The notes beneath the pieces were generated by a model. It did no database searches. It worked only from the letters and a program-made list of their open reading frames with translations, and was not told where the DNA came from. A program made the translations under genes and the position numbers. DNA of 30,428 nt from Cyanobacteria bacterium UBA7753 (GTDB lineage Bacteria > Cyanobacteriota > Vampirovibrionia > Gastranaerophilales > Gastranaerophilaceae): contig DLEF01000058.1 of NCBI GenBank assembly GCA_002481545.1, positions 1-30,428 on the forward strand, in the 5' to 3' direction. Shown here one piece after another: positions 8,323 to 14,881 of the stretch. Position 1 is the first letter of the stretch. Every line of letters begins with the position of its first letter.

Positions 8323-9594
8323 TTAGCCTCTGTTATACATATAGTTATAAATCATTTTAGAGGCCTGCTGTATAAACAATTTACCGTTAACATCGTTATG
8401 CGGTCTGTAAGCTAAGATAACAACGATGTATCTTTCACCTGACGGCATATAAACTACACCTGCATCACCTAACATTTTGCCGATGTCACCTGTTTTATGG
8501 ATAAATTCAACGTTTGCAGGGAGTCCTGCCTTAATCAGGTTAACGTTTTTAACCTTCCCCATAATATTTATAATGTCGCATTGTGAGTTAACGTTTAAGA
8601 ATGAATTGTTATCATCAGTTATATTATAGAGCATTTGAGCCATATCTTCCGCAGTGGTATAGTTATTACCTGTCAAATCAGGAAGCCAAGTTCTTACTCT
8701 TGTATGTTTAATGCCCCAGTTCTTTAATGCCGCGTTTACATCGTTCATTGAGCCAATCTTTGACATAAGCATATTTGTTGCCGTATTGTCAGAATCTTGT
8801 ATCATCATAGCTGCAAGCTGTGATATAGAATATTGACGCCCTACTTGAGCATATTGCATATTGCCCGATCCCGGAGAACGATAATATTCGGTCAAGAACA
8901 TTGAATCATTTACTCCGAATTGTTCAGCCTCAATTGATTTATACAATTGAATAAGTACAGGCAATTTAATAATACTTGCACAAGGATAAATCTTATCGGA
9001 ATCAATCTTTGCATAGCTGTGATCATCAATAGACCATACAAGGATTGACGGTTTAACGTTTGGATATTTAGCATTTAAAGCTTTTAAACTCTTTTCTAAG
9101 CCTTCTAAATGTTTCCCGTATCTGATAGGACTCATTTGGGCTTTTTTGCCTTCGTTTGCGTCAATATGTAATCTTTGATTAAAGAAGGTGTAATTTGAAC
9201 TGTACGACAAAGTCGGATAAACAAGTTCGTTATAATTTACACCGCTTTTTGGATCAAAATTGTTTTGGCAAACCGAATCAGCGGAAGACACATTGTTAAT
9301 GCCTGTATGCATAAATGTTGCGGTGAACATATGATATGCAGTCGGGACAAAGAACAAGGCGATAACACCAAGAACCGCCAAAACGACACTCAAACCGATA
9401 ACGTCTTTTAATGAGCGTTTTCTTTTTCTGAGTTTAGGCATCTTTGGCGAAGAGTGCATCGATTTGCGATTGTTCTTCTTTTGCGGAGCCGTTACGCCTC
9501 TATAGCCGTAGTTATATTCTCCGTAATCCTGCTGATATCCATAATAATTCTCTTTTCTTACTGCATTATCTCTGTACACCATCTTCCCCCACAT
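8323..9594 (-). CDS. Membrane-anchored class A beta-lactamase-type serine hydrolase
   Basis: The 423-aa protein has a basic, Tyr-rich cytosolic N-terminus (1-62), one membrane segment (about 64-90) and a periplasmic domain with penicillin-recognising-enzyme motifs: SIIK (207-210, catalytic Ser207), SDN (268-270) and KTG (367-369). It could cleave beta-lactams or act on peptidoglycan peptides. The class A omega-loop glutamate is not obvious to me, so resistance should not be assumed. Start choice: the ATG at 9594 has no Shine-Dalgarno but has TACTAT 7 nt upstream. An ATG at 9582 preceded by a G-rich run is an alternative that removes four residues. The single-gene unit ends at a clear terminator. 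Confidence 0.82.
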   Translation of the reverse strand: MWGKMVYRDNAVRKENYYGYQQDYGEYNYGYRGVTAPQKKNNRKSMHSSPKMPKLRKRKRSLKDVIGLSVVLAVLGVIALFFVPTAYHMFTATFMHTGINNVSSADSVCQNNFDPKSGVNYNELVYPTLSYSSNYTFFNQRLHIDANEGKKAQMSPIRYGKHLEGLEKSLKALNAKYPNVKPSILVWSIDDHSYAKIDSDKIYPCASIIKLPVLIQLYKSIEAEQFGVNDSMFLTEYYRSPGSGNMQYAQVGRQYSISQLAAMMIQDSDNTATNMLMSKIGSMNDVNAALKNWGIKHTRVRTWLPDLTGNNYTTAEDMAQMLYNITDDNNSFLNVNSQCDIINIMGKVKNVNLIKAGLPANVEFIHKTGDIGKMLGDAGVVYMPSGERYIVVILAYRPHNDVNGKLFIQQASKMIYNYMYNRG

Positions 9595-9673
9595 AAATAA
9601 AATAGTAAATTTTCTCTAGTTAGTTATATAATATATATGATATTGGTTGATAAAATCATCCAAATATATGAAT

Positions 9674-9949
9674 TTAAGCTCCAAGATTAACTATTCTTAC
9701 AAGTAAATCTTCAATAACCCCGAGCACAAGGAGTGCTACAATCGGAGAAAAATCCAATCCGCCTAAAGGCGGAATGAATCTCCTGAATATATCCAGATAA
9801 GAATCCGTTACTATGCTGATAAACTTCATAGGTTGTGCATCCCAATCAATATTAGGCAGCCATGACATGAATATCCTAAGCACAATCAAAATGCTGTAGA
9901 AATATATAAATGTTGATATTAATCCGTTTATCTTTAGTAATAAATTCAT
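9674..9949 (-). CDS. YggT family membrane protein
   Basis: The 91-aa protein has two membrane segments (about 5-28 and 65-88) around the conserved SWLP...P...I...SYLDIFRRFIPPLGGLDFSPIVA region. This is the YggT/CCB3 signature found in cyanobacteria, chloroplasts and many bacteria. The family is linked to membrane-protein or cytochrome maturation and to cell-shape or division genes, but its biochemical role is unclear. An AGAGGAG ribosome site lies just before the ATG. The gene lies 37 bp behind the phosphorylase gene and may be co-transcribed with it. Confidence 0.9.
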   Translation of the reverse strand: MNLLLKINGLISTFIYFYSILIVLRIFMSWLPNIDWDAQPMKFISIVTDSYLDIFRRFIPPLGGLDFSPIVALLVLGVIEDLLVRIVNLGA

Positions 9950-9986
9950 TTAATCTCCTCTTTGTATGCCGACCTCGGCTTATTAA

Positions 9987-10784
9987 CTATACTCCTGATA
10001 CTTTTGATACTTCATGACATTTACATTTCATGTTATCAATATCAAGATTTTCTATCATTGTGAATAATAATTTCTTCAAGCTGTCTAAGTTATTATCAAA
10101 CATCTTAATAACTTCGCTGTGTGATACAGGAGGAACATCGCCTACCAAACCTGCATCATAGTCTGTTATTAAAGATATATTCAACGGACACATATCCATT
10201 TCTCTTACGAGATATGCTTCCGGATAAGCTGTCATGTTGATTACTTCCCAACCTTGTGAAGTAAAGAACTTAGATTCTGATTTTGTTGAGAAACGAGGGC
10301 CGTTTACAACAACGACAGTTCCTGTTTCATGCAACTTTAAGCCCAATTCTTTACCTGTTTTAATAGCCAAAGCTCTTAATTCAGGACAGTATGGATCTGC
10401 TGATGACGGGTGAATAACCTTTGGTCCGTCAATAAATGTTGCGATTCTGCCGTCTGTCCAATCTACAAATTGGTCACAGATAACAAAATCACCGGGTTTT
10501 ACGTCTTTTTGTAAACTACCTGCTGCACAAGGTGATATAACACACTTGCAACCTGCTTCTTTCATAGCCCAAACATTGGCTCTATAATTAATTTTGTGTG
10601 GCGGAATAGAGTGGTCACGTTTATGTCTTGGCATAAATGCTACCTTCTTATCTCCGATTTTTCCGACCAATAATGCATCAGACGGTTCACCATACGGGGT
10701 ATCGATTTTTACTTCTTCAATATTATCCAAGAATTTATAAAATCCTGAACCGCCAAAAACTCCTACATCTGCTATTTTTTTCAT
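9987..10784 (-). CDS. mtnP: S-methyl-5'-thioadenosine phosphorylase (PNP family)
   Basis: The enzyme splits methylthioadenosine with phosphate into adenine and methylthioribose-1-phosphate, recycling the by-product of polyamine synthesis. At 265 residues it has the family length. Visible motifs are GGSGFY at the N-terminus (phosphate site), RH...HSIPPHKINYRANVWA, CAAGSL, VVVNGPRFST, NMTAYPEAYL and the TDYDAG base-binding segment. These favour the MTAP branch over guanosine/inosine phosphorylases, though specificity within the family is hard to fix by eye. It has a good minus-strand promoter at 10806-10834 and a GAGGAG ribosome site. The C-terminus holds an unusual CKCHE stretch. Confidence 0.88.
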   Translation of the reverse strand: MKKIADVGVFGGSGFYKFLDNIEEVKIDTPYGEPSDALLVGKIGDKKVAFMPRHKRDHSIPPHKINYRANVWAMKEAGCKCVISPCAAGSLQKDVKPGDFVICDQFVDWTDGRIATFIDGPKVIHPSSADPYCPELRALAIKTGKELGLKLHETGTVVVVNGPRFSTKSESKFFTSQGWEVINMTAYPEAYLVREMDMCPLNISLITDYDAGLVGDVPPVSHSEVIKMFDNNLDSLKKLLFTMIENLDIDNMKCKCHEVSKVSGV

Positions 10785-10805
10785 ATTTTTCTCCTCTTTT
10801 TAGGT

Positions 10806-10834
10806 ATAATACCATTTTATTTAGAGCATGGCAA
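10806..10834 (-). promoter_or_regulatory. Sigma-70-type promoter of mtnP
   Basis: On the minus strand TTGCCA (plus 10829-10834) and TATTAT (plus 10806-10811) are 17 bases apart, each one mismatch from consensus. The start point would lie about 15 bases before the mtnP ATG, leaving room for its GAGGAG site. Confidence 0.65.
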
Positions 10835-10931
10835 AATGTTAAAAGATGTTTATATATTGGGTGGGGTAAATATAGATAATAGAATTAGTCGTTGTTTGAT
10901 TAATATAATAAATCCATATTCGTAAAGAATA

Positions 10932-11033
10932 ACCCTCACCCGAAAATCTAACCTTCGCTAAGCTTAGGTTGATTTTCTACCCTCTCCCAAAGGTAGAGGG
11001 GTAAGATTGCCCTTCTACCTGTCTAGAAGGGCA
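10932..11033. repeat. REP-like cluster of three palindromes
   Basis: The first hairpin pairs GAAAATC(T)AACCT (10942-10954) with AGGTTGATTTTC (10966-10977). The second pairs CCCTCT-CC (10980-10987) with GG-T-AGAGGG (10992-11000). The third is perfect: TGCCCTTCTA (11008-11017) with TAGAAGGGCA (11024-11033). No T tract follows any of them. The GC-rich CCCTCACCC and CTCTCCC motifs contrast with the AT-rich spacer and resemble interspersed palindromic repeats rather than a terminator. No second copy lies in this window. Confidence 0.55.
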
Positions 11034-11120
11034 GTATTGTAGGCTAATTTATGAGCTGTATAAATAAAGGATGAGAGTTTGTCCTCTATATTAATATATA
11101 AATTAAATAAATTATATTTT

Positions 11121-11144
11121 TCTAGTGCCTTGCAGTCTTAGTAT
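11121..11144 (-). repeat. Octamer-period tandem repeat, copy 3 (inverted)
   Basis: Read on the minus strand it is ATACTAAG, ACTGCAAG, GCACTAGA, matching the units at 1062-1093 and 7179-7210. It lies in the spacer upstream of the 11251 gene. Confidence 0.6.
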
Positions 11145-11250
11145 CTTAATTAAATGTAAAGAATTGTAACAATATGAATAAAAAAATTAAAGATTTCATT
11201 TAAGTGTGCCGTAAATAAGAATATAGGAAAATTATAAAGGAGAAAAAATT

Positions 11251-12648
11251 ATGGGTCTCTCAGCTTCACAAGCAAGATTACTAAGTTTAACAGCAAGACA
11301 ATCTAACTTAGAATATGAAGGTCAACAAATTAACCAACAACGTACGACCTTATCAAACGAATCTTCTAACTACTATAACAGTTTGTTGGAAATGTCGGTA
11401 CCTGTACCTCCTTCAACAAATGATTATACAAAGATTGTTTATACATTCACTATCGGTGGTAACGAAGCAACCGTTAAAGAAGCATTACCGAAACAAGATG
11501 CTGACGGTAACACTAACTACTATGTTACTTACACTACTCAGTTATCTACAGTTGGTATTCAAGAAAACGATGCTTTCAAAACATCTGCAAGTGCAAAGAA
11601 ATCTAACGGTATTGTTACTGATGCAACCGCTAAAGTAGGAGCAGGAAACTTGAGATATGATGCAGATGCGGTTAAAAACGGCACACAATATTACTTAGCT
11701 ACAATGAACAGAATCGGTACTAAGGAACAAGCAGAAGAAGTTAGAAAACAAACAGATACAAAAATCTATGTTCAAAGTGATACTCAATCAGGTCAAGTTA
11801 TCATCGGACCTGACGGATACCAAATCACTGAAGCTCAATACAAGGAAATCATCAAAAAAGATCCAAATAAACAAAAAGAATGCAGATTCTATAATGAAGT
11901 AGACGATACTAAAAACGATGCTGATTATGCTGCAAAAACAAGATATACTATATCTTATGCACAAATCCCTGATGAAACTACATTCAATTCTCACAAAAGT
12001 GATGATGTAATATATACTATTCAAGAAACGAATGATATATATGAAGCAGACGGTAAAACTAAAAAACAAGGTGCTCAAAAAGGATTATTCTCTTACAAAG
12101 CATCTAACGGTAATAACTTCACAGTTGTTGAACCTCAATATGCAGATGCATTCACTAACGCAGGTTTAGATGTTAATGATTATTATCAATACACTGCAAC
12201 ATCAGGTGTAAGATTTGTAAAAAGAGAAGATGTTGAAGGCAACTTGAACACTGAATCTATTACAATCAAGACATCAGCTGTAGCTACTATCAAGAAAACT
12301 CAAGAAAATTCTTTAGCAAACGCTACAATCGAATTTGATAATCAAGGCAGAATTTCAACATTGACCGATGAAGAAGGTCATACATATACAATGACTGCAA
12401 CTACTGAAACAGATAACGCAGCTTACGAAGATGCATATAACCAATATGAATACAATCAATATGTATATGACCAAAAACAAAACGAAATCAATGCTAACAT
12501 CGAAATCTTGCAAGCTCAAGATAAGAGCCTTGAATTGAGATTGTCTACATTGGATACTCAACACACAGCAATCCAAACAGAACTTGAAGCTGTTAAGAAA
12601 GTAATGAGTAAGAACATTGATAACTCATTCAAGACATTCAACGCATAA
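11251..12648 (+). CDS. Lineage-type protein with helical ends and a variable middle (function unknown)
   Basis: The 465-aa protein begins MGLSASQARLLSLTARQ and continues in a Gln-rich helix. Its last ~60 residues (from NEINANIEIL to SFKTFNA) are a clear heptad coiled coil. The middle (about 50-400) is Thr/Tyr/Asn-rich, probably beta-structured, with a single Cys. There is no signal peptide or membrane segment. Conserved terminal helices around a variable core resemble flagellin-like or type III export filament subunits, but that is analogy, not homology. I recall similar N-termini only in Gastranaerophilales-like genomes. A strong AAAGGAG site 8 nt before ATG, together with codon use close to that of ribosomal genes, suggests high expression. 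A strong terminator follows, so it is monocistronic. Confidence 0.75.
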   Translation: MGLSASQARLLSLTARQSNLEYEGQQINQQRTTLSNESSNYYNSLLEMSVPVPPSTNDYTKIVYTFTIGGNEATVKEALPKQDADGNTNYYVTYTTQLSTVGIQENDAFKTSASAKKSNGIVTDATAKVGAGNLRYDADAVKNGTQYYLATMNRIGTKEQAEEVRKQTDTKIYVQSDTQSGQVIIGPDGYQITEAQYKEIIKKDPNKQKECRFYNEVDDTKNDADYAAKTRYTISYAQIPDETTFNSHKSDDVIYTIQETNDIYEADGKTKKQGAQKGLFSYKASNGNNFTVVEPQYADAFTNAGLDVNDYYQYTATSGVRFVKREDVEGNLNTESITIKTSAVATIKKTQENSLANATIEFDNQGRISTLTDEEGHTYTMTATTETDNAAYEDAYNQYEYNQYVYDQKQNEINANIEILQAQDKSLELRLSTLDTQHTAIQTELEAVKKVMSKNIDNSFKTFNA

Positions 12649-12670
12649 TCTGATAATTGCAAATAAACAA

Positions 12671-12707
12671 ACAGCGACCTTCTCAAACCCGAGAAGGTCG
12701 TTGTTTT
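12671..12707 (+). terminator. Strong intrinsic terminator of the 11251 gene
   Basis: CGACCTTCTC (12675-12684) and GAGAAGGTCG (12691-12700) form a perfect 10-bp stem with loop AAACCC. The stem can be extended at its base by the ACAG/TTGT flanks, and TTGTTTT follows. It lies 23 bp past the stop. Confidence 0.88.
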
Positions 12708-12763
12708 GTACCCCGCTACATTTTGCATTACCGTCCATGATAAATTTAACAAAAGAAATAAAA

Positions 12764-12821
12764 CGTTAATGTGAGTGTCATTGCGAGTTGGTCAAAGGCT
12801 TGACCAACGTGGCAATCCAGC
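12764..12821 (+). repeat. 58-nt CATTGCGAG...GCAATCC palindromic element, left copy
   Basis: Conserved outer blocks (from CGTTAATGTG, then GTCATTGCGAG, and GTGGCAATCCAGC at the other end) enclose a hairpin: TTGGTCAA (12788-12795), loop AGGC, TTGACCAA (12800-12807), closed by a further G-C pair. It is the inverted partner of 13215-13272. ATTGC and GCAAT in the flanks can also pair. Confidence 0.88.
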
Positions 12822-12865
12822 CAATTCGTCATAACATAACAAATAGGACTAAACTTTTTTTACTG

Positions 12866-12871
12866 TATAAT
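12866..12871 (+). promoter_or_regulatory. -10 box of the GIY-YIG gene, leaderless arrangement
   Basis: TATAAT lies 7 nt before the ATG at 12879 and only 1 nt before the alternative ATG at 12873. No good -35 and no Shine-Dalgarno are visible. Confidence 0.4.
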
Positions 12872-12878
12872 TATGTAT

Positions 12879-13175
12879 ATGACTGACTCTAAACAATATT
12901 ATGTATATATATTATTCAGTAAAAAGAACGGATCTTTATACGTCGGAGTTACATCTGATTTAATAAAGCGGGTTTGGCAACATAAGAACAAAGTTGTTAA
13001 AGGGTTCACAGAACAACATAATGTCGATAAATTAGGATATTATGAAATTTGCAACGATGTATATTCTGCCATAGCAAGAGAAAAACAATTAAAAGCAGGA
13101 AACAGAAAAAATAAATTAAAACTAATAGAAACATCCAATCCTGAATGGATAGACTTATATTATGAAATAACATGA
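12879..13175 (+). CDS. Small GIY-YIG endonuclease (URI/YhbQ-like)
   Basis: The 98-aa protein is essentially a single GIY-YIG nuclease domain. VYIL (9-12) and YVG (21-23) are the two signature strands. Arg31 and His35 lie in the DLIKRVWQHK helix, and Glu68 in AIAREKQLKAG is the expected metal ligand, so it looks catalytically intact. Family members cut or nick DNA, and this stand-alone type (COG2827-like) has no settled cellular role. The gene is flanked by inverted 58-nt palindromic elements, which points to a role with those repeats. The ATG at 12873 would add two residues; 12879 is preferred because of the -10 spacing. The Lys-rich C-terminal part probably binds DNA. Confidence 0.85.
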   Translation: MTDSKQYYVYILFSKKNGSLYVGVTSDLIKRVWQHKNKVVKGFTEQHNVDKLGYYEICNDVYSAIAREKQLKAGNRKNKLKLIETSNPEWIDLYYEIT

Positions 13176-13214
13176 TTTTAAGTTTAGTAATACTTGTTGT
13201 GTTCAGAAATGTCA

Positions 13215-13272
13215 GCTGGATTGCCACGAAACGGAAGCCTTTCCGTTTCTCGCAATGACATACACATTAACG
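13215..13272 (-). repeat. 58-nt CATTGCGAG...GCAATCC palindromic element, right copy
   Basis: Read on the minus strand it aligns without gaps to the left copy. The hairpin is GAAACGGAA (plus 13228-13236), loop GCCT, TTCCGTTTC (13241-13249). Loop and flanks are conserved apart from two bases, while six stem pairs differ from the left copy and still pair perfectly. Confidence 0.88.
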
Positions 13273-13325
13273 CATTAGTACTAAAATTTTTACCTGTTAT
13301 TATTACTACAACAAGGGATGGTACT

Positions 13326-13357
13326 AAAAACAGCCTCTCGAATGAAAGGCTGTTTTT
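13326..13357. terminator. Bidirectional terminator behind rpmA
   Basis: AAAAACAGCCT (13326-13336) and AGGCTGTTTTT (13347-13357) form the stem, with T tracts in both directions. It lies 20 bp past the rpmA stop on the minus strand and would also stop readthrough from the GIY-YIG cassette. Confidence 0.8.
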
Positions 13358-13376
13358 CAATATCTTATTAAACAAA

Positions 13377-13631
13377 TTATACAGCGTAAACGCTAACTTG
13401 TTTTCTATCTCGTCGATGAGGTTCATACTTAACCTGACCGTCAATCAATGCATATAAAGTATCATCTGAACCTTTACCTACATTGTTACCCGGATGGATT
13501 TTTGTTCCTCTTTGTCTAACTAATATATTACCGGCTTGAACCATTTCACCGCCGTATTTCTTAACACCAAGACGTTGTGCTTCGGAATCACGTCCGTTTC
13601 TGGTTGAACCCATACCTTTCTTATGTGCCAT
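13377..13631 (-). CDS. rpmA: 50S ribosomal protein L27
   Basis: The 84-aa protein starts directly with MAHKKGMGSTRNGRDSEAQR, the L27 signature whose flexible N-terminus reaches the peptidyl-transferase centre. RQRGTKIHPGNNVG also matches. There is no N-terminal extension of the Firmicutes type that needs Prp cleavage, and no prp gene lies between rplU and rpmA, so the two facts agree. AAGGAG precedes the ATG. It is the second gene of the rplU-rpmA operon and ends at a terminator. Confidence 0.97.
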   Translation of the reverse strand: MAHKKGMGSTRNGRDSEAQRLGVKKYGGEMVQAGNILVRQRGTKIHPGNNVGKGSDDTLYALIDGQVKYEPHRRDRKQVSVYAV

Positions 13632-13679
13632 TTTATATTCTCCTTATAATTATTTTCGTTTGTAATATTGATTCGTTTA

Positions 13680-14036
13680 CTATTCAGCAGCTGCTTCTTT
13701 TGCTTCTGCTGTCTTCTTGCTTGCAGTTGTTCTGATTTTGTTAATCATTACTCTGCTGAACTCTTGTCTGTGACCACGTTTTACTCTGTAGCCTTTTTTA
13801 GGTCTTTGTTTGTAAACGATAACCTTTTTAGCCTTATCGTTCTTCATAACAACACCTTCAACCTTTGCATTAGCAACGTAAGGTTGACCTATTTTAGATT
13901 TCTTGCCGTTAACAATCATAACGACTTTATCAAAAACAACTTTAGAATCAGCTTCACCGCCGACTAATTCAACGTCAACATATCTGCCTTCTTCTACTTG
14001 ATACTGTTTTCCGCCTGTTTCAACTATTGCGTACAT
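13680..14036 (-). CDS. rplU: 50S ribosomal protein L21
   Basis: The 118-aa protein has the MYAIVETGGKQYQVEEG start and the KGYRVKRGHRQEFSRVMI segment typical of L21, an early-assembling 23S rRNA-binding protein. About 15 extra C-terminal residues, rich in Ala, Lys and Glu, extend beyond the usual length of roughly 103. It is 48 bp upstream of rpmA in the conventional order. A near-consensus promoter lies at 14143-14171, leaving a leader of about 100 nt that could carry autoregulation, although I could not identify a known leader structure. Confidence 0.97.
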   Translation of the reverse strand: MYAIVETGGKQYQVEEGRYVDVELVGGEADSKVVFDKVVMIVNGKKSKIGQPYVANAKVEGVVMKNDKAKKVIVYKQRPKKGYRVKRGHRQEFSRVMINKIRTTASKKTAEAKEAAAE

Positions 14037-14142
14037 ATTTCTATCCTTTCCGTTTTTTAAGGAATCGTAACCGATATATTTCGATATTTAGGAACGATTA
14101 ACCTATCTCACTATTTCGACTAATATTATATTTTACCAGTCT

Positions 14143-14171
14143 ATAATACGCTAAACATACTACTATGTCAA
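14143..14171 (-). promoter_or_regulatory. rplU-rpmA promoter
   Basis: On the minus strand a perfect TTGACA (plus 14166-14171) is followed after 17 bases by TATTAT (plus 14143-14148). This is the strongest promoter sequence I found in the window, as expected for ribosomal genes. Confidence 0.78.
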
Positions 14172-14188
14172 ACTATACTTTAGTTTTC

Positions 14189-14216
14189 TTGAATACAAAG
14201 ATAGACCGTATATAAT
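14189..14216 (+). promoter_or_regulatory. Promoter candidate for the 14404 gene
   Basis: TTGAAT (14189-14194) and a perfect TATAAT (14211-14216) are 16 bases apart. This would leave a leader of about 180 nt. A second AT-rich stretch near 14350-14370 could hold a closer promoter. Confidence 0.45.
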
Positions 14217-14403
14217 AAAATATCATGAATTTCTTTACAATTCGTTACACAATATTTTTATACTAACAGCTTAAAACTCAATAATAACTTATATTTACAG
14301 AAATGTAAACAAATGTAACAAATAAAACGCTCTTTGAAATTGAGACTTTTATATATACTTTATATATATGTAAGATGTACTCAAAAGCATAAGGACGTAA
14401 ACG

Positions 14404-14871
14404 ATGGCAGTATCAGGGCTATTGGCTCAATACCTATCTATACAATCACAGTTGACGTATTATGAAACTCAACAAACGAGATGGAATGATATGTCCACTG
14501 CAATGTCTAAAAAACTTTCTGCTCAAGAAAACCAAGAGACGAAATGGGAGAGTGCATCCGGTACTGTAGAAGACAAGTGGTCAGATTCAAACGGAAACCT
14601 TTCATTCAAAGGTGAAACTTTCTTAGTATCAGGTAAAGGGTACGCTAGTTATGCTAACAAAAATATGGCTGAAATAGCAACTACCTACGCTAACAAGAAA
14701 GTTTCAAAATATGATCCTGACTTGTTAGAAGAATATTCAGCTTTGGATATTGAATACAGTACAATGTCAAATATGTACGACACATTAATTACTAAACTTG
14801 AATCAGAGAAAGATGCTCTGAAACAACAACTCGGAACGGAGGCTCAAGATACCCACATGCTCAGTCAATAG
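14404..14871 (+). CDS. Small helical protein, possibly related to the 11251 product (unknown function)
   Basis: The 155-aa protein lacks Cys, signal peptide and membrane segments. Residues 1-50 (MAVSGLLAQYLSIQSQLTYY...) and 110-150 (LDIEYSTMSNMYDTLITKLES...) are strongly helical, with a short Gly/Ser-rich middle. This helix-variable core-helix plan echoes the larger protein at 11251. I recall similar sequences only as hypothetical proteins of Gastranaerophilales-like genomes. AAGGA lies just before the ATG. It is convergent with folD, with only 10 bp between the stops and no visible terminator. Confidence 0.7.
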   Translation: MAVSGLLAQYLSIQSQLTYYETQQTRWNDMSTAMSKKLSAQENQETKWESASGTVEDKWSDSNGNLSFKGETFLVSGKGYASYANKNMAEIATTYANKKVSKYDPDLLEEYSALDIEYSTMSNMYDTLITKLESEKDALKQQLGTEAQDTHMLSQ

Positions 14872-14881
14872 AGCAGCTTAA

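Larger units (their letters stand above)
10785..11250. other. Gene-free spacer (466 bp) holding a promoter, palindromes and an octamer repeat
   Basis: Between the divergent mtnP and the 11251 gene I see the mtnP promoter, a cluster of three hairpins (10932-11033), an inverted octamer repeat (11121-11144) and an AAAGGAG ribosome site (11236-11242) for the rightward gene. No convincing protein or stable RNA gene is visible. The 80-aa plus-strand frame starting inside mtnP looks like a shadow. A clear -35/-10 pair for the 11251 gene was not found. Confidence 0.65.
12764..13272. mobile_element. Candidate GIY-YIG cassette bounded by inverted palindromic elements
   Basis: The 509-bp unit contains a left 58-nt element, a single GIY-YIG nuclease gene and a right 58-nt element in opposite orientation. 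The gene lies 52-57 bp from the left element (depending on the start codon) and 39 bp from the right one. It sits between two terminators (12671-12707 and 13326-13357) that end the neighbouring transcription units, a neutral landing site. No target-site duplication was found just outside the elements. Mobility is inferred from the architecture. Confidence 0.5.
14037..14403. other. Divergent spacer (367 bp) with promoters in both directions
   Basis: It holds the minus-strand rplU promoter and leader and a plus-strand promoter candidate for the 14404 gene. The rest is AT-rich, and I see no gene, stable RNA or large repeat in it. Confidence 0.6.

Noticed and set aside
10637..10879. 80-aa plus-strand frame antisense to mtnP
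   Set aside because: It overlaps the well-supported mtnP gene and promoter, has no ribosome site and a composition expected of a shadow frame.
10932..11144. CRISPR-like repeats in the spacer
   Set aside because: The three hairpins differ in sequence and the octamer units have no spacers of constant length between them.
12710..12770. Target-site duplication flanking the GIY-YIG cassette
   Set aside because: No matching direct repeat was found between the sequences just outside 12764 and 13272.
12873..12878. ATG at 12873 as the GIY-YIG start
   Set aside because: It lies 1 nt behind the TATAAT box, too close for transcription to include it if that box is used.
13194..13457. 87-aa plus-strand frame across the right repeat, the terminator and the end of rpmA
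   Set aside because: It runs through a structured repeat and a terminator and antisense to rpmA, so it is not a credible gene.
13668..13967. 99-aa Cys/Phe-rich plus-strand frame antisense to rplU
   Set aside because: It is fully contained in the antisense of a highly conserved ribosomal gene and is a codon-bias shadow.
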